This document shows, piece by piece, positions 46,940-56,068 of a stretch of 64,000 nt of DNA (the stretch's first letter is position 1; each line of letters opens with the position of its first letter). The stretch comes from Microbacterium croceum (GTDB lineage: Bacteria > Actinomycetota > Actinomycetes > Actinomycetales > Microbacteriaceae). The notes beneath the pieces are model-generated. The model was not told the DNA's origin. It saw only the letters and a program-made list of their open reading frames with translations, and did no database searches. The position numbers and the translations under genes are program-made. The DNA lies in contig NZ_JAHWXN010000001.1 of the NCBI RefSeq assembly GCF_023091245.1, positions 2,542,001-2,606,000 of the forward strand, written 5' to 3'.

Positions 46940-47989
46940 ATGGAAAACGTCACCATCGTCGGCACAGAATCAGGAGTCCTCGTACTCGCGACCGAGTCGG
47001 GCGAGCGGTTCGCGCTGCCCATCGACGATGTCCTGCAACGGGAGATCCGCCGCGCCACCCGCCTGGCCGAGCCGACCGCACAGCGTCTGGCCGCCAGTCC
47101 GCGCGACATCCAGGCGCAGATCCGCGCAGGACTCACCGCTGTCGAGGTGTCCGAACTGCTCGGGATCAGTGTCGACGACGTCGCCCGGTTCGAGGGTCCG
47201 GTGCTCGCGGAGCGCGAGCACATCATCGGACAGGCTCTGGCCGTTCCCGTGCTCATCGGCAGCGAGGTCGAGCCCGACGCCCAGCCGACCTTCGGAGCCG
47301 CCGTACGCGCCAAGCTCGCCGACGTCGAGGCATCGGACGAGCGGTGGGCGAGCTGGAAGGACGAGACCGGCTGGATCGTCAAGCTCGAGTTCACCGCGAG
47401 CGACGTCGAGCATGATGCGCGGTGGAGCTTCGATCCGCGGCGCAGCGCTCTGTCTCCGCTCAATGCCGACGCCACCCAGCTCTCCCGCCAGGGTTCCCTC
47501 CCGGAAGGACTCATCCCCCGCCTGCGCGCGGTCGACGCGGAGCGCGCCGGCTCGCCGTACAAGGATGAGAGTCGATTCGACTCCGGTGCCTTCGGTCCGC
47601 GCCTGCTGCCGACGCCCGAGGCCGATATCGAGGAGCCTTCCCTCCCCGAGCGCTCGAACGCCGCCGCGCAGGAAGCGGCGACCAAGCGCGCACCCGAATC
47701 GTCTACGACGAACCCGGAGACGGCCGATCTGCTCGAGGCGCTCCGTCGCCGCCGTGGCCAGCGCGAGACCGCTCCGCTGATCGAGGATGCCGAGGATTCA
47801 CGCTCGGAGCCAAATCCGATCGCGCTCTTCGACGCCGCCTTCGAACCGGAGGCGGACGAGCCCGAGCCCGCCACCGAGCCGCCCACGACGACGTCCAGCG
47901 ACTCGTCCGACAGCGGTGCACGTCGTCGTCGCCGCAACGCCATGCCCTCGTGGGACGAGATCGTCTTCGGAGCACGTACCGACGAGTGA
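46940..47989 (+). CDS. sepH: Septation protein SepH
   Basis: The 349-residue protein has the N-terminal DUF3071 domain (VTIVGTESGVLVLATESGERFALPIDD, then PRDIQAQIRAGLTAVEVSELLGISVDDVARFEGPV, a helix-turn-helix). A long disordered tail rich in Pro, Glu and Ser ends in the conserved WDEIVFGARTDE. In Streptomyces and mycobacteria SepH binds FtsZ and promotes its assembly at septa. GAGG precedes the ATG. It is divergent from the DUF4193 gene, the usual arrangement. Confidence 0.93.
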   Translation: MENVTIVGTESGVLVLATESGERFALPIDDVLQREIRRATRLAEPTAQRLAASPRDIQAQIRAGLTAVEVSELLGISVDDVARFEGPVLAEREHIIGQALAVPVLIGSEVEPDAQPTFGAAVRAKLADVEASDERWASWKDETGWIVKLEFTASDVEHDARWSFDPRRSALSPLNADATQLSRQGSLPEGLIPRLRAVDAERAGSPYKDESRFDSGAFGPRLLPTPEADIEEPSLPERSNAAAQEAATKRAPESSTTNPETADLLEALRRRRGQRETAPLIEDAEDSRSEPNPIALFDAAFEPEADEPEPATEPPTTTSSDSSDSGARRRRRNAMPSWDEIVFGARTDE

Positions 47990-48013
47990 CATGGGTACCG
48001 CCTTCTCCTGCGG

Positions 48014-49135
48014 TCAGCGGGAGAAGGCACCAAGCCTCAATAGCGGAACTGTTCGTTCTTCGGGAGTGAGCCCACCGTGCTGGCCGATCATGCCGCGCCC
48101 GCGCTGGTCAGCCGCCGTTCCGTCGTATACCGCCCAGGTCCCGCGGGCGACCACCAGCAGGTCGCCCACTCTGGTTCGCGCGTCATCCGTGACACGCGGA
48201 CCGAAGAGTCCGGCCGCGATGGCCTCTTCGCGCGTGACCACATCGGCGACGCCCTCCAGATCGGCGCGCCAACGATCGAGCACGGACTCCGCGACGGCGT
48301 CCGCTTCGAGATGCACGTGGAGCATGCGCGGCTCTCCCCCGACGTGGCGCACCCCGGACAGATGCGAGGCGTCGAGCACGGCTTGCCGCCGTGCTGGCAC
48401 GTCGACCATGCCGTGGTCAGACGTGACGAGCACCCCGACACCCGGGGGTACCCGCGCGGACAGCGCCGCGTCGATGTCCTCCATCGCCGCCACCCACTCC
48501 GCGGAGGCGACTCCGTGCCTGTGCCCGGCCTTGTCGACCTCGGGCAGATAGCAGTAGACGAGAGCCCCGGGATTCTGCTCCGCGAGGCCGTAGGCCGCCT
48601 CCACGCGCTCGGAGGCGCTGCTCGCCGCTACGAACTGCGCACCGCGCAGCGTGGCGCGGGTGAATCCGCTGTGCTCGTAGGCGGCGACGCCGACGGCGAA
48701 TGCGGGCCGTGCCGCAGCGACGGCGCGCTCGAAGATGGTCGGCGCGGGCTGCCAGGTGAGAGGATCGAGCCCTTCCGATTCCCAGCCGGTGAGCTGGTTG
48801 ACGAGCACATCGCGCCGGGCGTCGAGCACGCGATAGCCGACGAGGCCATGCTCACCGGGCCACACGCCGGTCAGGATGCTCGTGAGAGCCGCTGCCGTGG
48901 TCGACGGGAAGACCGAATGCGCGGTGTCGCGCTTGGTCATGTTCGCCGTCAGCGCCCTGGCGTGGCCGGCGTGGCCGCGGAGGCTGATGGCGCCGAGCCC
49001 ATCGATCACGACGAGCACGACGGACTGCGCCGGAGGCAGGACACCGGACTCGGCGCGCAAGGACGCGAAGAGGTCGCCCGCCACCCCGACGATGCTCCGG
49101 GCTGATGGCGACTCGGACGGTAGCATGAGGGACAT
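48014..49135 (-). CDS. Alkaline phosphatase-superfamily phosphodiesterase
   Basis: The 373-residue protein belongs to the type I phosphodiesterase/nucleotide pyrophosphatase group. Metal and nucleophile landmarks are VVLVVIDGLG near residue 43, the Thr nucleophile in FPSTTAAALTSILTGVWPGEHGLVGY near residue 80, EVDKAGHRHG near residue 200, TSDHGMVDV near residue 243 and GQHGG near residue 355. There is no clear signal peptide, so it is probably cytoplasmic. The substrate is unknown. It is divergent from parC, with 44 bp between starts. Confidence 0.88.
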   Translation of the reverse strand: MSLMLPSESPSARSIVGVAGDLFASLRAESGVLPPAQSVVLVVIDGLGAISLRGHAGHARALTANMTKRDTAHSVFPSTTAAALTSILTGVWPGEHGLVGYRVLDARRDVLVNQLTGWESEGLDPLTWQPAPTIFERAVAAARPAFAVGVAAYEHSGFTRATLRGAQFVAASSASERVEAAYGLAEQNPGALVYCYLPEVDKAGHRHGVASAEWVAAMEDIDAALSARVPPGVGVLVTSDHGMVDVPARRQAVLDASHLSGVRHVGGEPRMLHVHLEADAVAESVLDRWRADLEGVADVVTREEAIAAGLFGPRVTDDARTRVGDLLVVARGTWAVYDGTAADQRGRGMIGQHGGLTPEERTVPLLRLGAFSR

Positions 49136-49179
49136 CCGAGCCAGTCTGACACAGGCTCCCGCACGCCCTCAGGAAGTCC

Positions 49180-51621
49180 ATGCCGAAAACTCCGCCGCCC
49201 GAGCCCGTCGAGGAGCGCATCCAGGACATCGATCTGTCCACCGAGATGCAGGGCTCGTTCCTCGAGTACGCGTATTCGGTCATCTACTCGCGCGCGCTGC
49301 CCGACGCGCGCGACGGCCTCAAGCCCGTGCAGCGACGCATCCTCTACCAGATGGCGGAGATGGGCCTGCGCCCCGATCGCGGTCATGTCAAGAGTGCCCG
49401 CGTCGTGGGCGAGGTGATGGGAAAGCTCCACCCACACGGCGACACGGCCATCTACGACGCGCTCGTGCGTCTGGCCCAGGAATGGGCGCTGCGCGTGCCC
49501 CTCGTCGACGGGCACGGCAACTTCGGCTCGCTCGACGACGGTCCCGCTGCCGCGCGCTACACCGAGGCCCGCCTTGCGGCCGCCGCGCTGGCGCTGACGG
49601 AGAACCTCGACGAAGACGTCGTCGACTTCATCCCGAACTACGACGGACAGTTCCAGCAGCCCGCCGTGCTCCCCGCCGCGTTCCCCAACCTGCTCGTCAA
49701 CGGTGCGAGCGGCATCGCCGTCGGGATGGCCACGAACATGGCTCCGCACAACCTCATCGAGGTCGTCGCCGCTGCCACCCACCTGCTTGAGAACCCCGAC
49801 GCGACCACGGAAGAGCTCATGGAGTTCGTGCCGGGCCCGGACTTCCCGGCCGGCGGCGTGATCATGGGCCTCGACGGGGTCAAGGACGCCTACGCCAACG
49901 GCCGCGGCGCTCTCAAGGTGCGCGGCAAGGTCTCGATCGAGCCGCTGGGACCGCGCCGCACCGGCATCGTGGTCTCCGAGCTGCCCTACATGGTCGGCCC
50001 CGAGCGCCTGATCGAGAAGATCCGCGACGCCGTGCAGTCCAAGAAGCTGCAAGGCATCAGTGATGTCACCGATCTCACCGACCGCAATCACGGGCTGCGG
50101 GTCGCGATCGGCATCAAGACCGGCTTCGACCCCAATGCCGTGCTGGAACAGCTGTACCGGCTGACGCCGCTGGAGGACTCCTTCAGCATCAACAACGTGG
50201 CTCTCGTCGATGGCCAGCCCCGCACGCTGGGCCTCAAGGAGCTGCTGAGCGTCTACGTGGCGCACCGCCTCGAGGTCATCACCCGACGCAGCCGCTACCG
50301 TCTCGCGCGACGTGAGGAGCGACTGCACCTCGTCGAGGGACTGCTCATCGCGATCCTCGACATCGACGAGGTCATCCAGGTCATCCGCTCCTCGGACGAC
50401 TCGGAACAGGCGCGCTCGCGCTTGCGCTCTGTCTTCGACCTCAGCGAGCTGCAGGCGGAGTACATCCTCGAGCTGCGCCTGCGCCGGCTCACGAAGTTCT
50501 CCCGCATCGAACTCGAGGCGGAGCGCGATGCGCTCCAGGCCGAGATCGCCGCGCTCCGTGAACTGCTCGCCAGCCCGGCGCTGCTCCGCGCCGCGGTCGC
50601 CGCCGAGCTCGACGCGGCCGCAGATGCCTACGGCACCCCGCGCCGCACGCTGCTGATGAACGCCGCGCCGCCCAAGCCGCGCGCGACCAAGGGCGCCGTC
50701 GATCTCCAGATCGCCGACGCCCCGACCGTGCTCGTGCTCTCCACCACGGGCCGCGCCGTGCGTGTCGATCTGAGCGAGGGTCAGGAGCTCACTGTTCCCG
50801 CGCGTCGCAGCAAGCACGACGCGATCCTGACGACCCTCGCAACCACGGTCCGTGCTGAGCTGGGCGCCCTCACCAGTGCAGGGCGCGTCGTGCGGTTCTC
50901 CCCGGTCGACCTGCCCTCGGTGCCGTCCACGTCGGTGCAACTCGCCGCCGGTACACCCCTCAAGGACTACCTGGGCATCACGGCACGCGGCGAGCGGATC
51001 CTGGGCGTCGTGCAGTTCGACAGCGACACTCCGATCGCTCTTGGCACCGCCCAGGGAACCGTGAAGAGGATCATCCCCTCCGCCCTCCCCGTGCGCCCCG
51101 AGATCGAGGTCATCGCGATGAAGTCCGGCGACGCGGTCGTCGGAGCAGCAGAGGCTCCGGACGATGCCGAGCTCGTGTTCGTCACGACCGATGCACAGCT
51201 CCTCCACTTTTCCGCATCGATGGTCCGCCCGCAGGGTGCTCCCGCCGGCGGCATGGCGGGCATCAAGCTCGGCACGGGCGCCGCGGTGCTGTTCTTCGGA
51301 GTCGTGGAGGCAGACGCGGAAGCAGTCGTCGCCACTGTCTCCGGCACCGAGGGGATCCTCCCCGGCACCGAGCCCGGTCGCGCCAAGGTCACCGCCTTCG
51401 CGGAGTATCCCGCCAAGGGACGCGCGACCGGTGGAGTGCGCGCCCACGCCTTCCTGAAGGGCGAGGATCGTCTCACGGTCGCGTGGGTGGGACCGAACCC
51501 CGCGCAGGCCGTCGACCCCACGGGTGCCGTCCGCAAGCTGCCGGAGCCCGGCGCGCGCCGTGATGCGTCCGGTCAGCCGATCGACGGGGTGATCGGCAGC
51601 ATCGGCCGCACCCTCGCCTGA
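49180..51621 (+). CDS. parC: DNA topoisomerase IV subunit A
   Basis: The 813-residue breakage-reunion subunit decatenates daughter chromosomes with ParE. The N-terminal domain has [29 protein letters not shown], quinolone-region [17 protein letters not shown], and the catalytic Tyr in [14 protein letters not shown] near residue 128. The coiled-coil region follows, and the C-terminal beta-propeller repeats include [16 protein letters not shown]. ParC is favoured over GyrA because its partner is the ParE-type gene next door and the GyrA box (QxxGGKG) is not seen. AGGA precedes the ATG. Confidence 0.92.
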   Translation: MPKTPPPEPVEERIQDIDLSTEMQGSFLEYAYSVIYSRALPDARDGLKPVQRRILYQMAEMGLRPDRGHVKSARVVGEVMGKLHPHGDTAIYDALVRLAQEWALRVPLVDGHGNFGSLDDGPAAARYTEARLAAAALALTENLDEDVVDFIPNYDGQFQQPAVLPAAFPNLLVNGASGIAVGMATNMAPHNLIEVVAAATHLLENPDATTEELMEFVPGPDFPAGGVIMGLDGVKDAYANGRGALKVRGKVSIEPLGPRRTGIVVSELPYMVGPERLIEKIRDAVQSKKLQGISDVTDLTDRNHGLRVAIGIKTGFDPNAVLEQLYRLTPLEDSFSINNVALVDGQPRTLGLKELLSVYVAHRLEVITRRSRYRLARREERLHLVEGLLIAILDIDEVIQVIRSSDDSEQARSRLRSVFDLSELQAEYILELRLRRLTKFSRIELEAERDALQAEIAALRELLASPALLRAAVAAELDAAADAYGTPRRTLLMNAAPPKPRATKGAVDLQIADAPTVLVLSTTGRAVRVDLSEGQELTVPARRSKHDAILTTLATTVRAELGALTSAGRVVRFSPVDLPSVPSTSVQLAAGTPLKDYLGITARGERILGVVQFDSDTPIALGTAQGTVKRIIPSALPVRPEIEVIAMKSGDAVVGAAEAPDDAELVFVTTDAQLLHFSASMVRPQGAPAGGMAGIKLGTGAAVLFFGVVEADAEAVVATVSGTEGILPGTEPGRAKVTAFAEYPAKGRATGGVRAHAFLKGEDRLTVAWVGPNPAQAVDPTGAVRKLPEPGARRDASGQPIDGVIGSIGRTLA

Positions 51622-51625
51622 CCTC

Positions 51626-51678
51626 GCGAAGAAGGCGGGCCTCCCTCGGATTCGCCGAGGGAAGCCCGCCTTCTTCGC
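51626..51678. terminator. Bidirectional terminator between parC and parE
   Basis: A perfect 15-bp outer stem (GCGAAGAAGGCGGGC with GCCCGCCTTCTTCGC) encloses a second stem CCCTCGG/CCGAGGG. It lies between the convergent parC and parE stops. Confidence 0.85.
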
Positions 51679-51691
51679 TGAGGGGAGGCGG

Positions 51692-53770
51692 TCAGGCGTC
51701 GATGGACTCGCGCGACAGTCGGTCGGACGAGTCGATGATGAACTCCCGACGCGGGGCGACCTCGTTGCCCATCAGGAGCTCGAACACGCGGCCGGCGGCC
51801 TCGGCGTCTTCCATCCGTACGCGGCGCAGCAGACGACCCGAGCGGTCCATCGTGGTGGTCGCGAGCTGCTCGGCATCCATCTCGCCCAGACCCTTGTACC
51901 GCTGGATCGGCTCGTGCCAACGCTTTCCGGCTTTGCGGAGCTTGGTCAGCAGCGCGTGCATCTCCTGCTCGCTGTACGTGTAGATCGTCTCGTTCGGCTT
52001 CGAGCCCGGGTTCATCACGATCACCCGATGCAGCGGAGGAACGGCGGCGAACACCCGGCCGTGCTCGATAAGCGGACGCATGTAGCGGAAGAACAGCGTG
52101 AGGAGCAGAGTCCGGATGTGGGCGCCGTCGACGTCGGCATCGCTCATCAGGATCACCTTGCCGTAGCGAGCCGCATCGATGTCGAACGAGCGGCCGGACC
52201 CGGCGCCGATCACCTGGATGATCGAGGCGCATTCGGCGTTCGAGAGCATGTCGCCGATCGACGCCTTCTGCACGTTGAGGATCTTGCCGCGGATGGGCAG
52301 CAGCGCCTGGAACTCGCTGTTGCGCGCGTTCTTGGCGGTGCCGAGCGCGGAGTCGCCCTCGACGATGAACAGCTCGCTGCGCTCCACCTCGTTCGTGCGA
52401 CAGTCGACGAGCTTCGTGGGAAGGGTGGAGGACTCGAGCGCGTTCTTGCGGCGCTGAGTCTCCTTGTGTGCGCGCGCTGAGACGCGCGCCTTCATCTCCG
52501 CGACGATCTTGTCCAGCAGTTGGGTGGTCTGGCTCTTGTCATCGCGTTTGGTCGAGCTGAAGCGGAGTCCGAGATCCTTGCGGATGACCTGGGCAACGAT
52601 CTGGCGCACGGCGGGCGTGCCGAGCACTTCCTTCGTCTGCCCCTCGAACTGCGGTTCGGGGACGTTCACGGTGAGCACGGCGGTGAGGCCGGCCAGGACG
52701 TCGTCCTTCTCGAGCTTGTCGTTCCCGACTTTGAGACGACGGGCGTTCTGCTCGACCTGCGCCCGCAGCACCTTGAGCATCTCCTGCTCGAAACCCTGCT
52801 GATGCGTTCCTCCCTTGGGAGTCGCGATGATGTTGACGAACGAGCGGATGGTCGTCTCGTAGCCGGTCCCCCACCGCAGGGCGATATCGACCTGGCAGAC
52901 GCGCTCGACCTCGGTCGCGATCATGTGGCCGTCAGCCTGCAGGACGGGGACGGTCTCCTTGAAGGTGCCCTCTCCTTGGATGCGCCAGTTGTCGGTCACG
53001 GGCGGGTCGTTCGCGAGGTAGTCGACGAACTCGGAGATCCCGCCTTCGTAGCGATACGAGGTTTCGATCGGCTCCTCGGCCCGGTTGTCACGGATCACGA
53101 TCTCGAGTCCCGGAACGAGGAAGGCGGTCTGACGTGCGCGGTTCTCCAGCTCGCCGAGTTGGAAGGCGGCGTCCTTCGTGAAGATCTGTCGGTCGGCCCA
53201 GTAGCGCACGCGCGTTCCGGTCACGCCCCATGGCGCCTTGCCGGCGATCCGGAGCTCGCTGCCGTCCTCGAAGGGGGCGAAGGGCGCATCCGGGCGCTTC
53301 TCCCCCGAGTCGGCGAAGCGGCCAGGCTCACCGCGGTGGAACGACATCGCGTAGGTCTTGCCTCCACGATCGACCTCGACATCGAGGCGCTCGGAGAGGG
53401 CGTTCACGACGGAGGCCCCCACACCGTGCAGTCCGCCGGATGCGGCGTAGGACCCGCCGCCGAATTTCCCACCGGCGTGCAGCTTGGTGAAGACCACCTC
53501 GACGCCGGTCAACCCGGTACGCGGCTCGACGTCGACGGGGATGCCGCGACCGCGGTCGTGCACCTCCACGCTGCCGTCGGAGTGCAGGATGATGTCGATC
53601 TTCTTGCCGTTGCCGGCGACCGCCTCGTCGACGGCGTTATCGATGATCTCCCAGAGGCAATGCATGAGCCCGGGCGATCCGTTCGACCCGATGTACATAC
53701 CGGGCCGCTTGCGGACGGCTTCGAGTCCTTCGAGCACCTGGAGATGATGGGCGGAATACTCGGCGGTCAC
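51692..53770 (-). CDS. parE: DNA topoisomerase IV subunit B
   Basis: The 692-residue ATPase subunit has GHKL motifs EIIDNAVDEAVAG near residue 45 and DRGRGIPVD, then a TOPRIM region with VEGDSALGTAKNARNSEFQALLPIRGKIL near residue 435 and DADVDGAHIRTLLL near residue 510. The AxGT variant in the TOPRIM glycine motif matches what I recall of actinobacterial ParE. I choose GTG 53770, which gives VTAEYSAHHLQVLEGLEAVRKRPGMY with GGAG upstream; a 59-codon longer frame is not conserved. It is convergent with parC. Confidence 0.93.
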   Translation of the reverse strand: MTAEYSAHHLQVLEGLEAVRKRPGMYIGSNGSPGLMHCLWEIIDNAVDEAVAGNGKKIDIILHSDGSVEVHDRGRGIPVDVEPRTGLTGVEVVFTKLHAGGKFGGGSYAASGGLHGVGASVVNALSERLDVEVDRGGKTYAMSFHRGEPGRFADSGEKRPDAPFAPFEDGSELRIAGKAPWGVTGTRVRYWADRQIFTKDAAFQLGELENRARQTAFLVPGLEIVIRDNRAEEPIETSYRYEGGISEFVDYLANDPPVTDNWRIQGEGTFKETVPVLQADGHMIATEVERVCQVDIALRWGTGYETTIRSFVNIIATPKGGTHQQGFEQEMLKVLRAQVEQNARRLKVGNDKLEKDDVLAGLTAVLTVNVPEPQFEGQTKEVLGTPAVRQIVAQVIRKDLGLRFSSTKRDDKSQTTQLLDKIVAEMKARVSARAHKETQRRKNALESSTLPTKLVDCRTNEVERSELFIVEGDSALGTAKNARNSEFQALLPIRGKILNVQKASIGDMLSNAECASIIQVIGAGSGRSFDIDAARYGKVILMSDADVDGAHIRTLLLTLFFRYMRPLIEHGRVFAAVPPLHRVIVMNPGSKPNETIYTYSEQEMHALLTKLRKAGKRWHEPIQRYKGLGEMDAEQLATTTMDRSGRLLRRVRMEDAEAAGRVFELLMGNEVAPRREFIIDSSDRLSRESIDA

Positions 53771-53951
53771 AATCTCCGAGTCTATTCTCGTGGAGCCTCC
53801 ACACCCCGCCGACACTCCCCGGCAGCCGCCTATCCGGGGCCTTCTCGTACGCGCTGAGCGAAACACACCGTGATCCGGGCATGTGCCCAGCATCCCCGTG
53901 GTTGTATTGAGCACGCTCCACAGCGAACCCGACACCCGAGGAGGCACCGAG
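53771..53951. promoter_or_regulatory. Divergent promoter region of parE and DUF7455 gene
   Basis: This 181-bp gap between divergent starts should hold both promoters. I see no strong palindrome. GAGGAGG just before 53952 is the ribosome site of the small downstream gene. Confidence 0.4.
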
Positions 53952-54170
53952 ATGAACGCAACAACCGAACGTGAGACCTCTACCGTCGAGTTCCGCTTGA
54001 CCGCAGCAGACCGTTGCGACTCCTGCGGCGCTCAGGCGTACATCGCAGCCGAGGTCAACGGTTCCGAGCTCCTCTTCTGTGCCCACCACGGCCGCAAGTA
54101 CGAAGAGAAGCTCCGCACCATCGCGACCAGCTGGCACGACGAGACCGCTCGACTGGCCGACGCGGTCTGA
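53952..54170 (+). CDS. DUF7455-like small zinc-binding protein
   Basis: The 72-residue protein has RCDSCGAQAYI near residue 24 and LLFCAHHGRKYEEKL near residue 45, a CxxC...CxHH arrangement that probably binds zinc. The family (DUF7455) is widespread in actinobacteria near parE/sigA and of unknown function. A strong GAGGAGG precedes the ATG, suggesting high expression. Confidence 0.85.
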   Translation: MNATTERETSTVEFRLTAADRCDSCGAQAYIAAEVNGSELLFCAHHGRKYEEKLRTIATSWHDETARLADAV

Positions 54171-54175
54171 AGCCC

Positions 54176-54221
54176 GATCCGCTCAGCGGATCCCTCCGAC
54201 GTCATCCGCCTCACGGATGAC
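54176..54221. terminator. Two short hairpins between convergent genes
   Basis: GATCCGCT/AGCGGATC (54176-54192) and GTCATCCG/CGGATGAC (54201-54221) are perfect 8-bp stems between the DUF7455 gene and the convergent racemase gene. No T tract follows, so termination is probable but not certain. Confidence 0.55.
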
Positions 54222-54244
54222 CGACGACGGGTCGCCGCCCGACA

Positions 54245-55285
54245 TCAGTCGACGACGACCCGTCGCACACGGACGCTGAGGCGAGTGAGAATCTCCTCGC
54301 CGACCGTGTCGATACGCTCCGCGAGAGTCGTCGCACTGACCTCACCGTGATCGCCCGCACCGAACAGGTGCACCTCATCGCCGATGGCCATTCCGGGCCA
54401 GCCCTGCACGACCGACGTCGTGTGATCGATCCGACGAAGCTCACGCGCCCCTTCCGGCGTCCCCACCGGCGCTCCTGCGATCGTCGAGGGCAGGCCGTCG
54501 AAGCTGCCGATGCCGATGACCGCATCTCCCTCGGAGACCGCGCTCACGGATGCGACGAGCGCGGCGATCGGACGGATGCCGTCGAGCTCCGGGCCGTCCG
54601 CGGAACGCACGCCGTAGCAGAAGGCGCCGATCCGCGACAGAGTGCCCCGCAACTCCGGGCGCCACCACGAGGCCGCGGATGCGGTCAGGTGCTGCACCGC
54701 GGGAATCGGCCCGCTCTCGCCCACCACGCGCACAGCGTCCAGGAACGCGGCCTGGGCCTCGTCATCCTCGGCGTCGCTGGCCTCGGCGATGTGACTCCAG
54801 ACTCCGACGAGCTCCAGCAGTCCTGCTCTCTCGGCCGCACGAGCATCGGCGACCACGCCGTCCCAGTCCTCGCGCAACACGCCGTTGCGATGCAGCCCCG
54901 TATCGATCTTGAGGTGCACCCGCGCCACGACTCCGAGCGCCGCGGCACGCGCGATGATCCGACGCAGGTACTCCGCGGTGCCGACGCCCAGATCGATGCT
55001 CTGCACGAGGGCATCGTCGATCTCGGCGTCCGTCGACGTGGCCCAGGCGAACACCCGCGCCACCCCGCCCGCGACGCGGCGCACATCGAGCGCGCTGCGC
55101 ACGTCGTAGCTGCCGAACCACTCGACGCCGGCGGCGTCCGCCGTCTCGACGACCCACGGCAGCCCGTGCCCGTAGGCGTCGTCCTTGACGACCAGCATGA
55201 GCGTCGAGGGTGCGATCCGCTCCCGCACGGCGGCGAGATTCCGGCGGAGCAGGGGCGCGCTGATGCGCAGCTCAGGACGACTCAT
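54245..55285 (-). CDS. Alanine racemase-like protein, lysine-bearing, tyrosine motif lost
   Basis: The 346-residue fold-III PLP protein has a complete barrel: PLP lysine K34 in VVKDDAYGHG, HLKIDTGLHRNGV near residue 124, WSHIAEASD near residue 163, TASAASWW near residue 201 and SRIGAFCYG near residue 217. The C-terminal beta domain is altered. The VSYG strand with the catalytic tyrosine is missing, and the usual GYADG is GSFDG at 260-264, although IDHTTSVV and the GDEVHLFG end are kept. Alone it would lack one of the two catalytic bases. ATG 55285 overlaps the stop of the companion gene (ATGA). Confidence 0.85.
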   Translation of the reverse strand: MSRPELRISAPLLRRNLAAVRERIAPSTLMLVVKDDAYGHGLPWVVETADAAGVEWFGSYDVRSALDVRRVAGGVARVFAWATSTDAEIDDALVQSIDLGVGTAEYLRRIIARAAALGVVARVHLKIDTGLHRNGVLREDWDGVVADARAAERAGLLELVGVWSHIAEASDAEDDEAQAAFLDAVRVVGESGPIPAVQHLTASAASWWRPELRGTLSRIGAFCYGVRSADGPELDGIRPIAALVASVSAVSEGDAVIGIGSFDGLPSTIAGAPVGTPEGARELRRIDHTTSVVQGWPGMAIGDEVHLFGAGDHGEVSATTLAERIDTVGEEILTRLSVRVRRVVVD

Positions 55286-55986
55286 GCTTCCCACTCCCTG
55301 ATCGCGTGTGCGCCGGCGACCGTGAGGAGCTCCGCGGCGGACAGTCCGGTCACCTCTGCCCAGTGCGACAGGCTGTGTGCGGCAGGGCCCTCCCCGCCGA
55401 AGAAGGTGACTTCCGTACCGACGGGAGCATCCGCGCCCTGGAGATCGACGACGCACACGTCCATGGCGACTCGACCGATGATGGGGCGCTGCTCGCCGTC
55501 GATCTCGACGTGCGCACGATTACCGAGAGCTCGCACGATCCCCTGCGCGTATCCGCCCGTGACGAGCGCGACGTTCGTGTCCACCGGGGCACGGTGGGTG
55601 TAGCCGTAGGAAACCGCGTCACCGGCGCGCAGGCGCTTGGTGGAGAGCACTTTCCCCGTCAGCCTCATCACGGGACGGACGGGGGCCGACTCTCCCCGTA
55701 CGGGCAGACCGTACAGCAGGAAGGGGTCGATGTCGGCGACGGCGTCGGTGGATCCGACGATTCCCTCCAGGGCGAGTGCATCGATCTCACCGGCGGAGTC
55801 GACCAGCACCCGGCCGGCTCCGGCCGCTGTCACGGCGTGCGCGACGGCGAGGACACCGTGACCCCACGCATCTCGACGAAGATCGGCGACCGTTCCTCCG
55901 CGCTGAACAGCGGAATCCGCTGCCGCCGCGAGTGCGGACCGTGAGATCACCGCGTGCGTTCGGGCGCTGGAAGTCGTGTCGGACAC
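55282..55986 (-). CDS. Short alanine racemase-like protein, tyrosine-bearing, PLP lysine replaced
   Basis: The 234-residue protein keeps the alanine racemase C-terminal domain intact: GDAVSYGYTHRA with Y127, TGGYAQGIVRALGN near residue 144, IIGRVAMDVCVVDL near residue 169 and GTEVTFFG. The N-terminal barrel is reduced to about 95 residues, roughly 130 fewer than normal. The PLP-binding motif reads LRRDAWGHG, with R37 in place of lysine. GTG 55986 is chosen because it gives the family N-terminus. It overlaps the next gene, which has the opposite defects, so the two proteins may complement each other. Confidence 0.82.
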   Translation of the reverse strand: MSDTTSSARTHAVISRSALAAAADSAVQRGGTVADLRRDAWGHGVLAVAHAVTAAGAGRVLVDSAGEIDALALEGIVGSTDAVADIDPFLLYGLPVRGESAPVRPVMRLTGKVLSTKRLRAGDAVSYGYTHRAPVDTNVALVTGGYAQGIVRALGNRAHVEIDGEQRPIIGRVAMDVCVVDLQGADAPVGTEVTFFGGEGPAAHSLSHWAEVTGLSAAELLTVAGAHAIREWEA

Positions 55987-56068
55987 GTCTTCCACCCTAG
56001 CTTCCGTGCGCTCAGGTTCCCTGCGAAGCCCCCGTAGACTGGAGGGGATCCCCAACCTTCGGAGCACA

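Noticed and set aside
49006..51447. An 813-codon open frame on the minus strand opposite parC
   Set aside because: Its translation has no recognisable domain, and parC on the plus strand is certain.
52400..52500. Unusual TOPRIM motif EGDSALGTAK in parE as a sign of a broken enzyme
   Set aside because: As I recall, this variant is standard in actinobacterial topoisomerase IV; the catalytic Glu and the DxD residues are present.
54245..55986. The racemase pair as one gene broken by a frameshift
   Set aside because: Both proteins have their own N-terminal DA(Y/W)GHG region and their own C-terminal domain, so they are two paralogous genes and not two halves of one.
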